DNA from: an uncultured Alphaproteobacteria bacterium
GTDB lineage: Bacteria > Pseudomonadota > Alphaproteobacteria > CAAHEQ01 > UBA3637
Reading direction: 5' to 3'
Length of the DNA: 45,939 nucleotides
Assembly: GCA_905236245.1 (NCBI GenBank)
Contig: CAJOPC010000013.1
Location: 1-45,939, forward strand
Every line of letters begins with the position of its first letter. Within the stretch, counting starts at the first letter, position 1. This document shows positions 1 to 7,638 of the stretch, in pieces. Below the pieces are notes generated by a model, which saw only the letters and a program-made list of their open reading frames with translations, searched no databases and was not told the origin of the DNA. A program made the position numbers and the translations under genes.

Positions 1-1
1 A

Positions 2-460
2 ACGTGGAGCCCTACATTTAATGGTTTAGCAGGTGAATATAGTGTGATGGGGTATTATCAACCGAGCGTAGGAGCTCAGCCAGAAACTTCTCGTGGTTGG
101 AGTTTGAATGCTCAACAATTTGTGATGGATAAAGTTGCTATTTTTGCGCGGGCAAATGGTGTAAATAAATCGCAAAATAGTATTAAGCAATCTTATGTGT
201 TGGGTTCTATTGTGAACGACCCGATGGATCGTAATAGCTTGGATCAAGCCGGCGTTGCGGTGGCGATGAATAAGTTGAACAAGTCTGTCAATGGAGCAGG
301 GACACGTTCTTGGGAAACAGTGTTGGAAACTTACATGGCGTTTGGTATTTCATCATTTGCGACTTTGACACCTGACGTACAATTTTATATCAATCCAGGA
401 GCCACACATAAACACGATACCGCCACAGTAGTTAGTTTAAGAGCTACATTGATGTTTTAG
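2..460 (+). CDS. OprB-family porin, C-terminal part (partial, AaxA-like by context)
   Basis: The reading frame is open from base 2, so the gene begins before the window; about 152 C-terminal residues are visible. The end has the pattern of OprB/carbohydrate-selective porins: an ETVLETYMAF strand, then LTPDVQFYINPGA, then a last beta strand closing in Phe (LRATLMF), the usual C-terminal signature of outer-membrane barrels. These proteins form passive channels for small solutes in the outer membrane. In Chlamydia the OprB-type porin AaxA is encoded beside aaxB and aaxC; here aaxBC lies 1.7 kb downstream on the same strand, separated by two minus-strand genes. Calling it AaxA is inference; only the porin family is supported by the sequence. 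Most of the barrel is outside the window, so pore specificity cannot be judged. Confidence 0.72.
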   Translation, partial: TWSPTFNGLAGEYSVMGYYQPSVGAQPETSRGWSLNAQQFVMDKVAIFARANGVNKSQNSIKQSYVLGSIVNDPMDRNSLDQAGVAVAMNKLNKSVNGAGTRSWETVLETYMAFGISSFATLTPDVQFYINPGATHKHDTATVVSLRATLMF

Positions 461-494
461 ATTTATGTAAGAAGTAAGAGAAAGTTATATGCTA

Positions 495-1595
495 TTATTC
501 TATGATACATTCATCCCAACCATTGGGGCGTGTTCCATAAGAAACTCTCCCTGAACAGCATTCTACCACACCACTAGTTGGCATATATGCTTTTTCTCCT
601 TCTTTACAACAACCAGCATGCTGACAAACCCCATTATCATATTGTTTTGCACATGTTTCTACACAATCTTTGTATACTACGTTTAAATAGTTACATACAC
701 CAGTTTCCCATCTGGTTCGACAATATGCTGTGCCATTTTCGTTAGAATTGACCCCCAATCCCTCTTGATATAATATTATAGCACCTGGACGGGCGCATGT
801 GGCTCCTGCACATTCTCCCTCAGCGTTTTGAACCTGACAATAAGCAATTTCATTTTCCTGACAACAGCTTGCGGCTGAACAGTTTCCGTTTTCATCGTAG
901 CGAGCACAGGAAATATCTGATTCATTGGAGCAACATAAACTCCATTCTTCCGTGCCAAAACTTGAGGTTGTTCGTTTGCCGTACAAACCACTGTAAAAGG
1001 TTCCATTGCAGCAAGTCATAGCTTCATCATACCAGGCAGGATGATAAGGAATTTGAGTTAAAGGACAACAGGTTCCTCCATATCCACTTGATTCATTTAC
1101 GTCACAACAATTTCCCATATAACAACATTGATAATTGTCTTCTTCGCCTTTTTCACAGTTTTGACGTTCTCCACAACAAATGGAACCACATTTCCTGTCT
1201 TCGGGACATAAATTCAAGCAATCTTCTTCGCTATTAACGCAAGAGGGTTTTGCCGTGGTGCACCAATATTTTCCTAATGCATCGCAAGTGCTTTTTGTCT
1301 CGGCACAAACATTGTTAGTCATGACATATCCTTGTTCGCATACACAAAATCCCTTTCCATCATTCCATTCACTGTGTGGAGGACATTCGCATTTATTTGT
1401 TTTTGTATTTAAAACATAAGGCGGCGTACAAGGATTTTCTGTTTCTGATCCACCATTTCCATTGAAATGCACGCCGATGGAATCAACACCTGTGCCACGA
1501 TAGATAGAGGACTTGCGGCTTTTGCCTCCACCGCCAAAAGCCAAAACGGAGGTTGCCACTAAAATTGCTGTGCTAAATAATAAAATCTTGCGCAT
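495..1595 (-). CDS. Secreted cysteine-rich protein, function unknown
   Basis: 366 residues with a clear Sec signal peptide (MRKILLFSTAILVATSVLAF, cleavage near residue 19-20) followed by a Gly-rich linker. About 42 cysteines follow, many as CC pairs, so the mature protein is probably exported and heavily disulphide-bonded. A degenerate repeat of the form C-x(3-4)-[DE]-N-G-x-C-x-x-A-x-C can be traced three times in the C-terminal third (ARYDENGNCSAASCC, AKQYDNGVCQHAGCC and a weaker AEGECAGATC). The N-terminal CECPPHSEW...CVCEQGYVM segment looks EGF-like. I do not recognise a named family. It has its own good promoter upstream and is convergent with the porin gene. Another protein of similar style is encoded between ruvA and ruvB in this window. 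Confidence 0.85.
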   Translation of the reverse strand: MRKILLFSTAILVATSVLAFGGGGKSRKSSIYRGTGVDSIGVHFNGNGGSETENPCTPPYVLNTKTNKCECPPHSEWNDGKGFCVCEQGYVMTNNVCAETKSTCDALGKYWCTTAKPSCVNSEEDCLNLCPEDRKCGSICCGERQNCEKGEEDNYQCCYMGNCCDVNESSGYGGTCCPLTQIPYHPAWYDEAMTCCNGTFYSGLYGKRTTSSFGTEEWSLCCSNESDISCARYDENGNCSAASCCQENEIAYCQVQNAEGECAGATCARPGAIILYQEGLGVNSNENGTAYCRTRWETGVCNYLNVVYKDCVETCAKQYDNGVCQHAGCCKEGEKAYMPTSGVVECCSGRVSYGTRPNGWDECIIE

Positions 1596-1626
1596 AGAAA
1601 ATTCCTTTCGATAATCTTTGTTATTA

Positions 1627-1655
1627 TTTATATCGTTGTTTATATCCTATGTCAA
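1627..1655 (-). promoter_or_regulatory. Sigma70-type promoter of the 366-residue Cys-rich gene
   Basis: On the minus strand TTGACA (1655-1650) is followed after 17 bases by TATAAA (1632-1627). The start codon is at 1595. The -35 element overlaps the U-tract of the terminator of the upstream gene, so the two units are packed with no spare sequence. Confidence 0.7.
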
Positions 1656-1688
1656 GAAAAATACGCCCCTTAAAAAAAGAGGCGTATT
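1652..1688 (-). terminator. Rho-independent terminator of the DUF5666-like gene
   Basis: On the minus strand a 12-bp stem (AATACGCCTCTT / AAGGGGCGTATT, one G-U pair) with a T5 loop is followed by TTTTC. It lies 14 bases beyond the stop codon of the small periplasmic protein gene. Confidence 0.8.
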
Positions 1689-1701
1689 CAATATAGTTTA
1701 T

Positions 1702-2043
1702 TTAATTATCATAAACGGTGATAGTATCTACCTCATAAACTTCACCATTTCCGGTTTTTGGGTTGTAAACAACCTCTACCCAATCATCTTCTTCAGCAAT
1801 GGGTTCATATGTCCAATCATTTGGACCACGCATGCCACGTTTTTTCTTGTGATGTTTGCGCAATGCTTTTTTACGATATGTTGTGTTGTCGTTTGTTTGA
1901 AAGGCCATTTGTTGGCCCTCTTTGTTTTGAACGGTAATAATGTCGTCTGTGACGGATACGACTTCTCCCATAACAGTTTCCGCTTTTGCGGGTAAGATGC
2001 TTAAAACCAGTGCCGTTGAGGTAAAGTAGATTAATTTTTTCAT
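1702..2043 (-). CDS. Small exported protein, DUF5666-like
   Basis: 113 residues from the ATG at 2043, chosen because AAGGAGAAAC lies just upstream and the protein then begins with a signal peptide ([21 protein letters not shown], cleavage after AKA). A longer frame to 2103 exists but would bury the signal peptide. The mature part begins [20 protein letters not shown], the beta-strand pattern of DUF5666-type domains, then a basic stretch ([13 protein letters not shown]) and an acidic tail. Likely periplasmic. The role is unknown. It is divergent from aaxB, so the 160 bases between them hold promoters for both. Family assignment rests on pattern only. Confidence 0.75.
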   Translation of the reverse strand: MKKLIYFTSTALVLSILPAKAETVMGEVVSVTDDIITVQNKEGQQMAFQTNDNTTYRKKALRKHHKKKRGMRGPNDWTYEPIAEEDDWVEVVYNPKTGNGEVYEVDTITVYDN

Positions 2044-2130
2044 GATGTTTCTCCTTTTGGTTAATAACAAACTTGATATGGCAAGGCACAGTTTCCTTTG
2101 CAAGATAGACTTTTGGTCGGCTTGTGATCA

Positions 2131-2143
2131 AACAAAATTTGTT
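2131..2143. promoter_or_regulatory. Perfect 6-1-6 palindrome upstream of aaxB
   Basis: AACAAA-A-TTTGTT lies 60 bases before the aaxB start in the divergent intergenic region. Its symmetry and position suit a repressor or activator site, but no regulator is identified. A weak promoter candidate (TTGCTT, 16 bases, TAATAA) lies between it and aaxB. Confidence 0.3.
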
Positions 2144-2203
2144 CTAAGTAAGCAGCAGGTTGCTTTGAAGGGAAGTGACCATAATAACAACAAAGGAGAA
2201 AAT

Positions 2204-2803
2204 ATGCTATTAGGAACAAGATATCCCACATTGGGATTTTATACAGGTGGAGCAGGGCAAGCAGAAGATGGTATTCCTCCACAACCATTTGAAACATTTT
2301 GCTATGATTCAGCATTATTACAAGCAAAGATTCAAGACTTTAATGTGGTGCCTTATACGTCCGTTTTGCCGCCGGAATTGTATGGCAACATTGTGCATGT
2401 GGATCAGGTTGCGGACAGCTTTAAGCATGGAGCAGTGTTGGAAGTAATTATGGCTGGTAATGGTGCTCGATCTTGTGATCACAAAGCGATTGCAACCGGT
2501 GTTGGTATCGTTTGGGGTAAGGATAAAAAAGGTAAATTCTTGGGCGGTTGGGCCGCAGAATATGTGGAATATTTTGATACTTTTATTGATGATGATATTG
2601 CCAAAGCACATTGTGAAATGTGGTTGACAAAATCCATGAATCATGAGTTGGAATTGCGTGGCTGTGAAAAACACAGTGAATTTCAATTTTTCCACAATTA
2701 TGTGAATATCACACAAAACTTTGGATATTGTTTAACGGCGCTCGGGTTCTTGAATTTTGAGTTCGCACCGGCTGTTGATATCAATGGAAAAAAGAAAAAA
2801 TAA
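2204..2803 (+). CDS. aaxB: Pyruvoyl-dependent arginine decarboxylase (AaxB type)
   Basis: 199 residues. The enzyme decarboxylates L-arginine to agmatine and CO2 using a pyruvoyl group made by self-cleavage, not pyridoxal phosphate. The ATG at 2204 has AAAGGAG upstream; with this start the cleavage motif [12 protein letters not shown] places Thr52-Ser53 exactly where, as I recall, the Chlamydia pneumoniae enzyme is cut. Ser53 would become the pyruvoyl residue of the alpha chain. Other family segments are GTRYPTL at the start, [16 protein letters not shown] (25-40), [19 protein letters not shown] and [14 protein letters not shown], all close to the remembered chlamydial sequence. The longer frame from 2042 has no support. 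aaxC follows after 53 bases that contain a terminator-like hairpin. Consumption of a proton per arginine makes the pair an acid-resistance or arginine-scavenging module. Confidence 0.93.
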   Translation: MLLGTRYPTLGFYTGGAGQAEDGIPPQPFETFCYDSALLQAKIQDFNVVPYTSVLPPELYGNIVHVDQVADSFKHGAVLEVIMAGNGARSCDHKAIATGVGIVWGKDKKGKFLGGWAAEYVEYFDTFIDDDIAKAHCEMWLTKSMNHELELRGCEKHSEFQFFHNYVNITQNFGYCLTALGFLNFEFAPAVDINGKKKK

Positions 2804-2812
2804 ACAAGAATT

Positions 2813-2844
2813 TCCCCTCTGTTTGTCAGGGGGGATTTTATTTT
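2813..2844 (+). terminator. Terminator-like hairpin between aaxB and aaxC
   Basis: A 9-bp stem (TCCCCTCTG / CAGGGGGGA, loop TTTGT) is followed by TTTTATTTT, then directly by the aaxC ribosome site AGGAGAG. It would attenuate read-through, giving more decarboxylase mRNA than antiporter mRNA. It might also stabilise the aaxB 3' end. Confidence 0.75.
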
Positions 2845-2856
2845 AGGAGAGTTTAG

Positions 2857-4293
2857 ATGTCAAAAAAAGTAAAAGAAAATATAAGTGTTAATAAGTTGGG
2901 GATGTTTGGGTTGGCCGGCATAGTGGTGAGCTCTATGATTGGAGGAGGTATCTTTTCATTGCCACAAAATATGGCTGCTTCGGCGAGCGTTGGCGGTGTT
3001 TTGTTGGCCTGGCTTATTACGGGCCTTGGTATATGGTTTATAGCCAATACATTTCGATTGTTGGCAAATTTAAAACCAGATTTGACTTCGGGTATTTACA
3101 TGTATGCGCGTGAAGGTTTTGGACCTTATATGGGTTTTAATATCGGATGGAGTTATTGGTTGTGCCAGATATGCGGAAATGTGGGCTATGCCGTGATAAC
3201 GATGGATGCCCTCAATTATTTTTTCCCCGGCGTCTTTAAAGGAGGCAACAATTTACCAAGTATTATCGGCGGTTCTATTTTGATTTGGGTTTTTTATTAT
3301 CTGGTTTTGAGAGGTGTAAAAGAGGCCACTAAAATCAATTTAATTGCTACGATTGCAAAAATTATTCCGTTAATTTTATTTTGTATTATCATGATTTTTG
3401 TTTTTAATGTGAATAAATTTGACTTTGATTTTTGGGGAAAATTAAATTACAGAAAACTTGGAGATATTGAAACTCAAATTAAAAACTCTATGTTGGTCAC
3501 ATTGTGGGCGTTTATTGGGATTGAAGGTGCTGTTGTATTGTCTGGTCGTGCCAAAAGTCAAAACGATGTTGGAAAAGCAACTGTGATGGGCTTTTTGGGA
3601 TGTTTGGGTATTTATATTTTATTATCCATATTGCCTTTTGGTTTTATGACACAGACACGTTTGGCAGGTATTGCCAATCCATCTACGGCAGGTGTTTTGG
3701 AGGCCGTTGTTGGCCAATGGGGTGCATGGCTCATGAATACAGGTTTATTGATCGCCGTATTGGCAAGTTGGCTTAGTTGGACAATGATCACTGCACAAAT
3801 GCCACAATCTATGGCTCAGAACGGAACATTTCCTCAAAGATTTGCCAGTGAGAATGCAAATGGGGCCCCTTGTTTCTCTTTGTTTGCGACGAGCGTTTTG
3901 ATGCAATTGGCAATGTTGTTAGTATATTTTTCAAATAATGCATGGAACACTATGTTGTCTATTACAGGGGTGATGGTATTGCCAGCATATTTATTCAGCT
4001 GTCTTTATCTTTGGAAAATTTGTGAAGACGAGCAGGTGAGTGGTATATCGCGTTGGTCTGCAAGATTGACGGGCATATTGGGTAGTATTTATGCTATTTG
4101 GTTAATTTATGCTGCAGGATTAAATTATTTATTGATGGCAGTTGTTTTTATTGCAGCCGGATTGCCAGTTTATTTATTGACAAAATCTGCTAATAATCGT
4201 ATGGGGTTTGCGGAGAAGGTGTTGGCTAGTGCATTGATTACAGTGGCGTTATTTGCCATTTATGCATTTTCCCGTGGTATTATTAGAACATAA
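2857..4293 (+). CDS. aaxC: Arginine/agmatine antiporter (APC family, AaxC-like)
   Basis: 478 residues, hydrophobic throughout, about 12 membrane helices. Residues 22-37 (IVVSSMIGGGIFSLPQ) form the broken first helix with the Gly-rich substrate-binding motif of APC-superfamily amino-acid exchangers. Length matches AaxC/ArcD-type basic amino-acid antiporters. Start ATG 2857 follows AGGAG at good spacing. Directly downstream of aaxB, it is expected to import arginine and export the agmatine made by AaxB across the inner membrane. Sequence alone cannot separate arginine/agmatine from arginine/ornithine exchange; the aaxB neighbour decides the call. A terminator follows. Confidence 0.85.
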   Translation: MSKKVKENISVNKLGMFGLAGIVVSSMIGGGIFSLPQNMAASASVGGVLLAWLITGLGIWFIANTFRLLANLKPDLTSGIYMYAREGFGPYMGFNIGWSYWLCQICGNVGYAVITMDALNYFFPGVFKGGNNLPSIIGGSILIWVFYYLVLRGVKEATKINLIATIAKIIPLILFCIIMIFVFNVNKFDFDFWGKLNYRKLGDIETQIKNSMLVTLWAFIGIEGAVVLSGRAKSQNDVGKATVMGFLGCLGIYILLSILPFGFMTQTRLAGIANPSTAGVLEAVVGQWGAWLMNTGLLIAVLASWLSWTMITAQMPQSMAQNGTFPQRFASENANGAPCFSLFATSVLMQLAMLLVYFSNNAWNTMLSITGVMVLPAYLFSCLYLWKICEDEQVSGISRWSARLTGILGSIYAIWLIYAAGLNYLLMAVVFIAAGLPVYLLTKSANNRMGFAEKVLASALITVALFAIYAFSRGIIRT

Positions 4294-4306
4294 ATTGCGG
4301 CCTTTT

Positions 4307-4340
4307 AAAAATCCCCCGCTTAATCGTGTGGGGATTTTTT
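4307..4340 (+). terminator. Rho-independent terminator after aaxC
   Basis: AAAAATCCCC pairs with GGGGATTTTT around an inner loop and runs into T6. It begins 14 bases after the aaxC stop. Confidence 0.8.
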
Positions 4341-4351
4341 ATAAATACTCC

Positions 4352-4380
4352 TTGCATTTTTTTTAACTTTTAGATATAAT
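4352..4380 (+). promoter_or_regulatory. Promoter of tRNA-Pro
   Basis: TTGCAT, a 17-base spacer and a perfect TATAAT end 11 bases before the first base of the tRNA. Confidence 0.8.
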
Positions 4381-4391
4381 ATCTTCGTTGT

Positions 4392-4468
4392 CGGAGGGTG
4401 GCTCAGCCTGGTAGAGCACTACGTTCGGGACGTAGGGGTCGTGAGTTCGAATCTCATCCCTCCGACCA
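4392..4468 (+). tRNA. tRNA-Pro, anticodon CGG
   Basis: 77 bases that fold as a full cloverleaf: acceptor CGGAGGG/CCCTCCG, D stem GCTC/GAGC, anticodon stem CTACG/CGTAG with loop TTCGGGA (anticodon CGG, reads CCG), T stem GTGAG/CTCAT with TTCGAAT loop, discriminator A. CCA is encoded in the DNA. Confidence 0.96.
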
Positions 4469-4480
4469 TTGTATAAGGGA

Positions 4481-4515
4481 CAATTTTTGGAGGTCGTCTG
4501 AAAATTGTTTTTTTT
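4481..4515 (+). terminator. Terminator after tRNA-Pro
   Basis: CAATTTT pairs with AAAATTG across a 13-base loop and is followed by eight T. It starts 12 bases after the tRNA 3' end. Confidence 0.65.
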
Positions 4516-4545
4516 AATGATATATGTGTAAACAGGAGAAAACAT

Positions 4546-5115
4546 ATGCTATCCTTTATACGATTTTTGAAATCGCTTATATCCGGGAATAAACCGCAGG
4601 GGATTAAATTTAGAACAATTTTATCTATCATCTTGACTGTTTCTGTTCTTATTATAGAAATTGTAGTGTACTGTATGTATTGGGATTCTATTCCGGATAT
4701 GATTAAATATGATTATGATTTTTCTGGTGTGCCTAATAATATTTGTGAAAAAGATTGGATATGGTACAATGTTTTAATCCAAATATTTGTTTGTATTTTT
4801 GTATTCATAATAAAGCGTTTTTCATACAAAACAAAGCGTGTTCACAGGATTGTTTATGACAAAAATAATAATTTGATTCCGATTGTAGATAGACGTTTTT
4901 CTATGTTTGCGTGGGAAACGGCAATGCTTTTTGTGACAACAGAGCAGGGCTATATTTTTGCTCTTATTGATATTATTAAGGATCGCATGTGTGATGATAT
5001 TGTCACAATTATATTCTTGTTTTGGCAGATCTTACTTGTTGTTGAATTCCGCTCTGATTTAAGAGTCTTAAAAAACAATGCTGAAAATTTGAAAGAAACA
5101 GAAAAAAGAGCATAA
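4546..5115 (+). CDS. Membrane protein with DUF1648-like segment
   Basis: 189 residues; ATG 4546 has CAGGAGAA upstream. Hydropathy suggests four membrane segments, near residues 24-46, 73-93, 118-140 and 150-168. Between the first two lies YWDSIPDMIKYDYDFSGVPN, which recalls the periplasmic 'LP..iP.h....G.P' loop of DUF1648/SdpI-type proteins. The similarity is to a short motif only. The C-terminal tail is charged. It stands alone between the tRNA-Pro terminator and a convergent lipoprotein gene. Function unknown. Confidence 0.65.
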   Translation: MLSFIRFLKSLISGNKPQGIKFRTILSIILTVSVLIIEIVVYCMYWDSIPDMIKYDYDFSGVPNNICEKDWIWYNVLIQIFVCIFVFIIKRFSYKTKRVHRIVYDKNNNLIPIVDRRFSMFAWETAMLFVTTEQGYIFALIDIIKDRMCDDIVTIIFLFWQILLVVEFRSDLRVLKNNAENLKETEKRA

Positions 5116-5152
5116 CAGTATGTATTATGCCCCCAAGTTAAAAACTCTGAAA

Positions 5153-5452
5153 TTAGTTGCAATAAACAGAAATGCTTTCTGGTGCATAAACTCCCATAGT
5201 CAAACCGTTCATCAGGGAATCGTAAAATGTCCAGTGGGTCTCTATGGCTTTAATGCCTTTTGAACGGCATACATACATCAGATTATGATCCGTTTTTTGG
5301 AACATTCCCCACAAAAAGAAATGACTTCTCGCTTCGTACGCTGGTTCGGTCTCTATGTATTGTTGCGGATCAAGATTTAAACGAATAATATGGTCGCTAC
5401 CGCAAGCAGATAGTGTTACAGCCAGTCCAAAACAAAGTAAAAGTTTTTTCAT
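5153..5452 (-). CDS. Bor/Iss-like lipoprotein
   Basis: 99 residues with a lipoprotein signal peptide: MKKLLLCFGLAVTLSACGSD, lipobox LSAC, lipidated Cys17. The mature part follows the Bor pattern of phage lambda and its relative Iss: SHFFLWGMFQK (lambda HHFFVSGIGQK), then a Cys-containing helix, and a C-terminus GLTMGVYAPESISVYCN (lambda GFITLGIYTPLEARVYCS). Two cysteines (VCRS and VYCN) are in the same places as in Bor. Bor and Iss are surface-exposed lipoproteins linked to serum survival in Escherichia coli; the role in this organism is unknown. Start supported by AGGAAGGA. No other phage gene is nearby. Confidence 0.8.
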   Translation of the reverse strand: MKKLLLCFGLAVTLSACGSDHIIRLNLDPQQYIETEPAYEARSHFFLWGMFQKTDHNLMYVCRSKGIKAIETHWTFYDSLMNGLTMGVYAPESISVYCN

Positions 5453-5565
5453 GTGTATCCTTCCTATAAAATATCAAATGCTTGATAAAGAACCTATTGG
5501 GTTAACTTTTATACCTTATCATAAAGACAATTGAATGTCAATGTGATATCTTTAAATATTCGGAT

Positions 5566-5922
5566 TTAAATTAAAATTAAAGACCAAACAATAATTGCAT
5601 TGATAAAAGCTATCAGAACCAACGAACTGCCAATGTCTTTTGCGCGGCCTGACAAGATATGGTATTTGGGTGAAATCCGATCTATAATAACTTCGATTGC
5701 AGAATTAATTAATTCCATTAACAAAATTAGAAATAATGAAAATATTAAAACAGCACGTTCTAATCCAGATAAAGATAAAACAAAGCAACAAATAGCTCCT
5801 GCAATACATAGGAATAAATCTTGGCGAAAGGCGGCCTCTGTTTTAAAAACAGCGCCTAAACCTTGCCTAGAATAGGCAAAGGCTTTAAAAATTCTTTTGA
5901 GTCCGGTGTCCGTACTTTTCAT
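5566..5922 (-). CDS. dgkA: Diacylglycerol kinase (DgkA)
   Basis: 118 residues from ATG 5922; a GTG three codons upstream (5931) is the alternative start and neither has a clear ribosome site. Three membrane helices and the family signature are present: ELINSAIEVIIDRIS and SGRAKDIGSSLVL, holding the acidic residues and the Asn that bind Mg-ATP. The N-terminus carries the amphipathic RIFKAFAYSRQGL segment, followed by E/FRQDL. The enzyme phosphorylates diacylglycerol to phosphatidate in the inner membrane. It lies 51 bases downstream of eptA on the same strand, which suits recycling of the diacylglycerol left when EptA strips phosphoethanolamine from phosphatidylethanolamine. Confidence 0.92.
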   Translation of the reverse strand: MKSTDTGLKRIFKAFAYSRQGLGAVFKTEAAFRQDLFLCIAGAICCFVLSLSGLERAVLIFSLFLILLMELINSAIEVIIDRISPKYHILSGRAKDIGSSLVLIAFINAIIVWSLILI

Positions 5923-5973
5923 ACTATGCACTATAACTTATTTTTTTTAAAAAGTAAAGAAAGAATAGGGCTT

Positions 5974-7611
5974 TTATTTTTCCATGAATGGGGGTGTTTT
6001 TTTTCGACAATCTTTAAATAAATCAAAATCTTTATTATAAACAGTTGTTTTTATAGCTAATAAACCCAGCATTGAATGGAATATGTTGTCATGCGAGTAT
6101 GTATCTTTTTCCGCAGATTTTTTTAAACATTGATAATCAATATAATCCCATTTTTTCATATTTTCATTCATCCATATTAGCATTGGCACACTTTTTTGCT
6201 CAATAGGTGCAATCTTATAAGGCATGCCATGTAAATATATATTTTTTTCTCCCAATGATTCTCCGTGGTCAGAAACATATATAAGGCTTGATTCAAATCG
6301 AGGATATTTTTTTAAAATATCAATTGTTGATGAAATAACATAATCTGTGTATAGAATAGTATTGTCATAGGTGTTAACTATTTGATTCAAAGAACAATCT
6401 TGAATATCCGCAGTATCACAGGTTGGCAAAAATTTCTTAAATTTATCCGGATATCGTAGATAATAAGTTGGTCCGTGTGAACCATGGGTATGTAAAACAA
6501 TTAAGGTATTTTGCTTTATTTTTGAAAGAATGTCATTTAAACTTTCTAGTAACACTTCATCCCAGCAAAAGTCTTCATGACAGTATTTGGAATTGCCAAT
6601 TTTTTCCATATTTTGAACATGTTTTACTCGTTTGCATACGCCCTTACAACCATCATCATTTTCAAGCCAGATAACTTGATATCCGGATTTTTGAGCTAAG
6701 TCCAATAGATTTTCGGTATTCCTTGCATCGGTTACATCAAATTTATCTCGGTTCATATGTGAAAACATACAAGGCACAGATACTGCTGTTGAAGTTCCAC
6801 AAGAATACACATCTTTAAAGAAAACGATGTTTTGTTTTTCCAGCAATGGATTTGTTTTTCGTTTGTATCCGTCCAATGAAAAGTTAGCGGCACGAGCGGT
6901 TTCTCCAACAATAAACAAAACGACTGTATGCATTTTATCACTTTTTTTATAATCTATATTTTGAGGATTTTGATCTAGTTCAACAAACTTTGTTTGGGCA
7001 AATCTTATTTTCCTGAAATAGCTAATTGTGCCTGAAGTAAAATTAACGATATTAATTATATTTTTTATTTGTCTGTGATTACGTCCATAAGAAGCATAAT
7101 CTTTGTATAAAGTTCCCCCGAAAAGTGCTACGATAAGAAGACTTATTATAAAATTTTTTAATCGTGTTTTGATCTCATTTCTTAGAGGTTTATACTGTAT
7201 TTTAGTAAATAGAAGTAAAATTGAAGGGATTATTCCTGTTACAAATATCCAAAACAGAAAAGATAAGGTAAATAAATCTAGTGCTTCGCCAATATTTGTT
7301 TCCATCACATTTTGGATCATATATTTATCGATATGGACTCCATATTTAAACATCATGAAATTAGTTGAGCTGCAAAGTAATAATAAAAAGATTATTAATG
7401 GTTTTCCAACTTTTGGTAATATGATAAGACTAAAAAGCCAAAATAATGGAATCGCAATAAAAAAATAAAAAGACAGAGCAAAACAACAATCTCGAAAATT
7501 TGTAATTTCTAGATTGTTATATATATAGCGCCATAACGATAAGTTTAAAATGGTGGAAAAATATATTGTCAATATTGTGATTAAAGACGAACTATTTAAT
7601 TTTTTTCTCAT
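5974..7611 (-). CDS. eptA: Lipid A phosphoethanolamine transferase
   Basis: 545 residues. N-terminal half: five membrane helices (about 10-30, 44-66, 70-90, 112-136, 152-168). C-terminal half: periplasmic sulfatase-fold domain with GETARAANFSLDGY (Zn ligand Glu237), CGTSTAVSVPCMFSH with nucleophile Thr275 and the flanking Cys271/Cys281 pair expected to form a disulphide, and SDHGESLGE with the Asp-His metal ligands. This is the full active site of EptA/MCR enzymes, which move phosphoethanolamine from phosphatidylethanolamine to lipid A phosphates and lower polymyxin binding. ATG 7611 is preceded by AAGGA. A good promoter is upstream and dgkA is downstream. Some relatives modify core sugars or other targets, so the acceptor is inferred. 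Confidence 0.9.
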   Translation of the reverse strand: MRKKLNSSSLITILTIYFSTILNLSLWRYIYNNLEITNFRDCCFALSFYFFIAIPLFWLFSLIILPKVGKPLIIFLLLLCSSTNFMMFKYGVHIDKYMIQNVMETNIGEALDLFTLSFLFWIFVTGIIPSILLLFTKIQYKPLRNEIKTRLKNFIISLLIVALFGGTLYKDYASYGRNHRQIKNIINIVNFTSGTISYFRKIRFAQTKFVELDQNPQNIDYKKSDKMHTVVLFIVGETARAANFSLDGYKRKTNPLLEKQNIVFFKDVYSCGTSTAVSVPCMFSHMNRDKFDVTDARNTENLLDLAQKSGYQVIWLENDDGCKGVCKRVKHVQNMEKIGNSKYCHEDFCWDEVLLESLNDILSKIKQNTLIVLHTHGSHGPTYYLRYPDKFKKFLPTCDTADIQDCSLNQIVNTYDNTILYTDYVISSTIDILKKYPRFESSLIYVSDHGESLGEKNIYLHGMPYKIAPIEQKSVPMLIWMNENMKKWDYIDYQCLKKSAEKDTYSHDNIFHSMLGLLAIKTTVYNKDFDLFKDCRKKTPPFMEK

Positions 7612-7638
7612 TGTTTTTCCTTATTAGAGTATTCATTT

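Noticed and set aside
1618-1995. 125-codon plus-strand frame
   Set aside because: Covers the promoter and terminator of minus-strand genes and the antisense of a signal-peptide protein; no ribosome site.
2042-2203. 54-codon N-terminal extension of aaxB
   Set aside because: Runs through the divergent regulatory region; the ATG at 2204 has AAAGGAG and puts the cleavage site at residues 52-53.
4363-4631. Minus-strand frames of 60 and 70 codons over the tRNA-Pro and its flank
   Set aside because: They run antisense through a complete tRNA; the peptide with RFELTTPTSRT-like text is the usual false product of tRNA antisense translation.
5104-5124. GCATAA / TTATGC dyad after the DUF1648-like gene
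   Set aside because: Six pairs, nine-base loop and no T-run; too weak to call a terminator.
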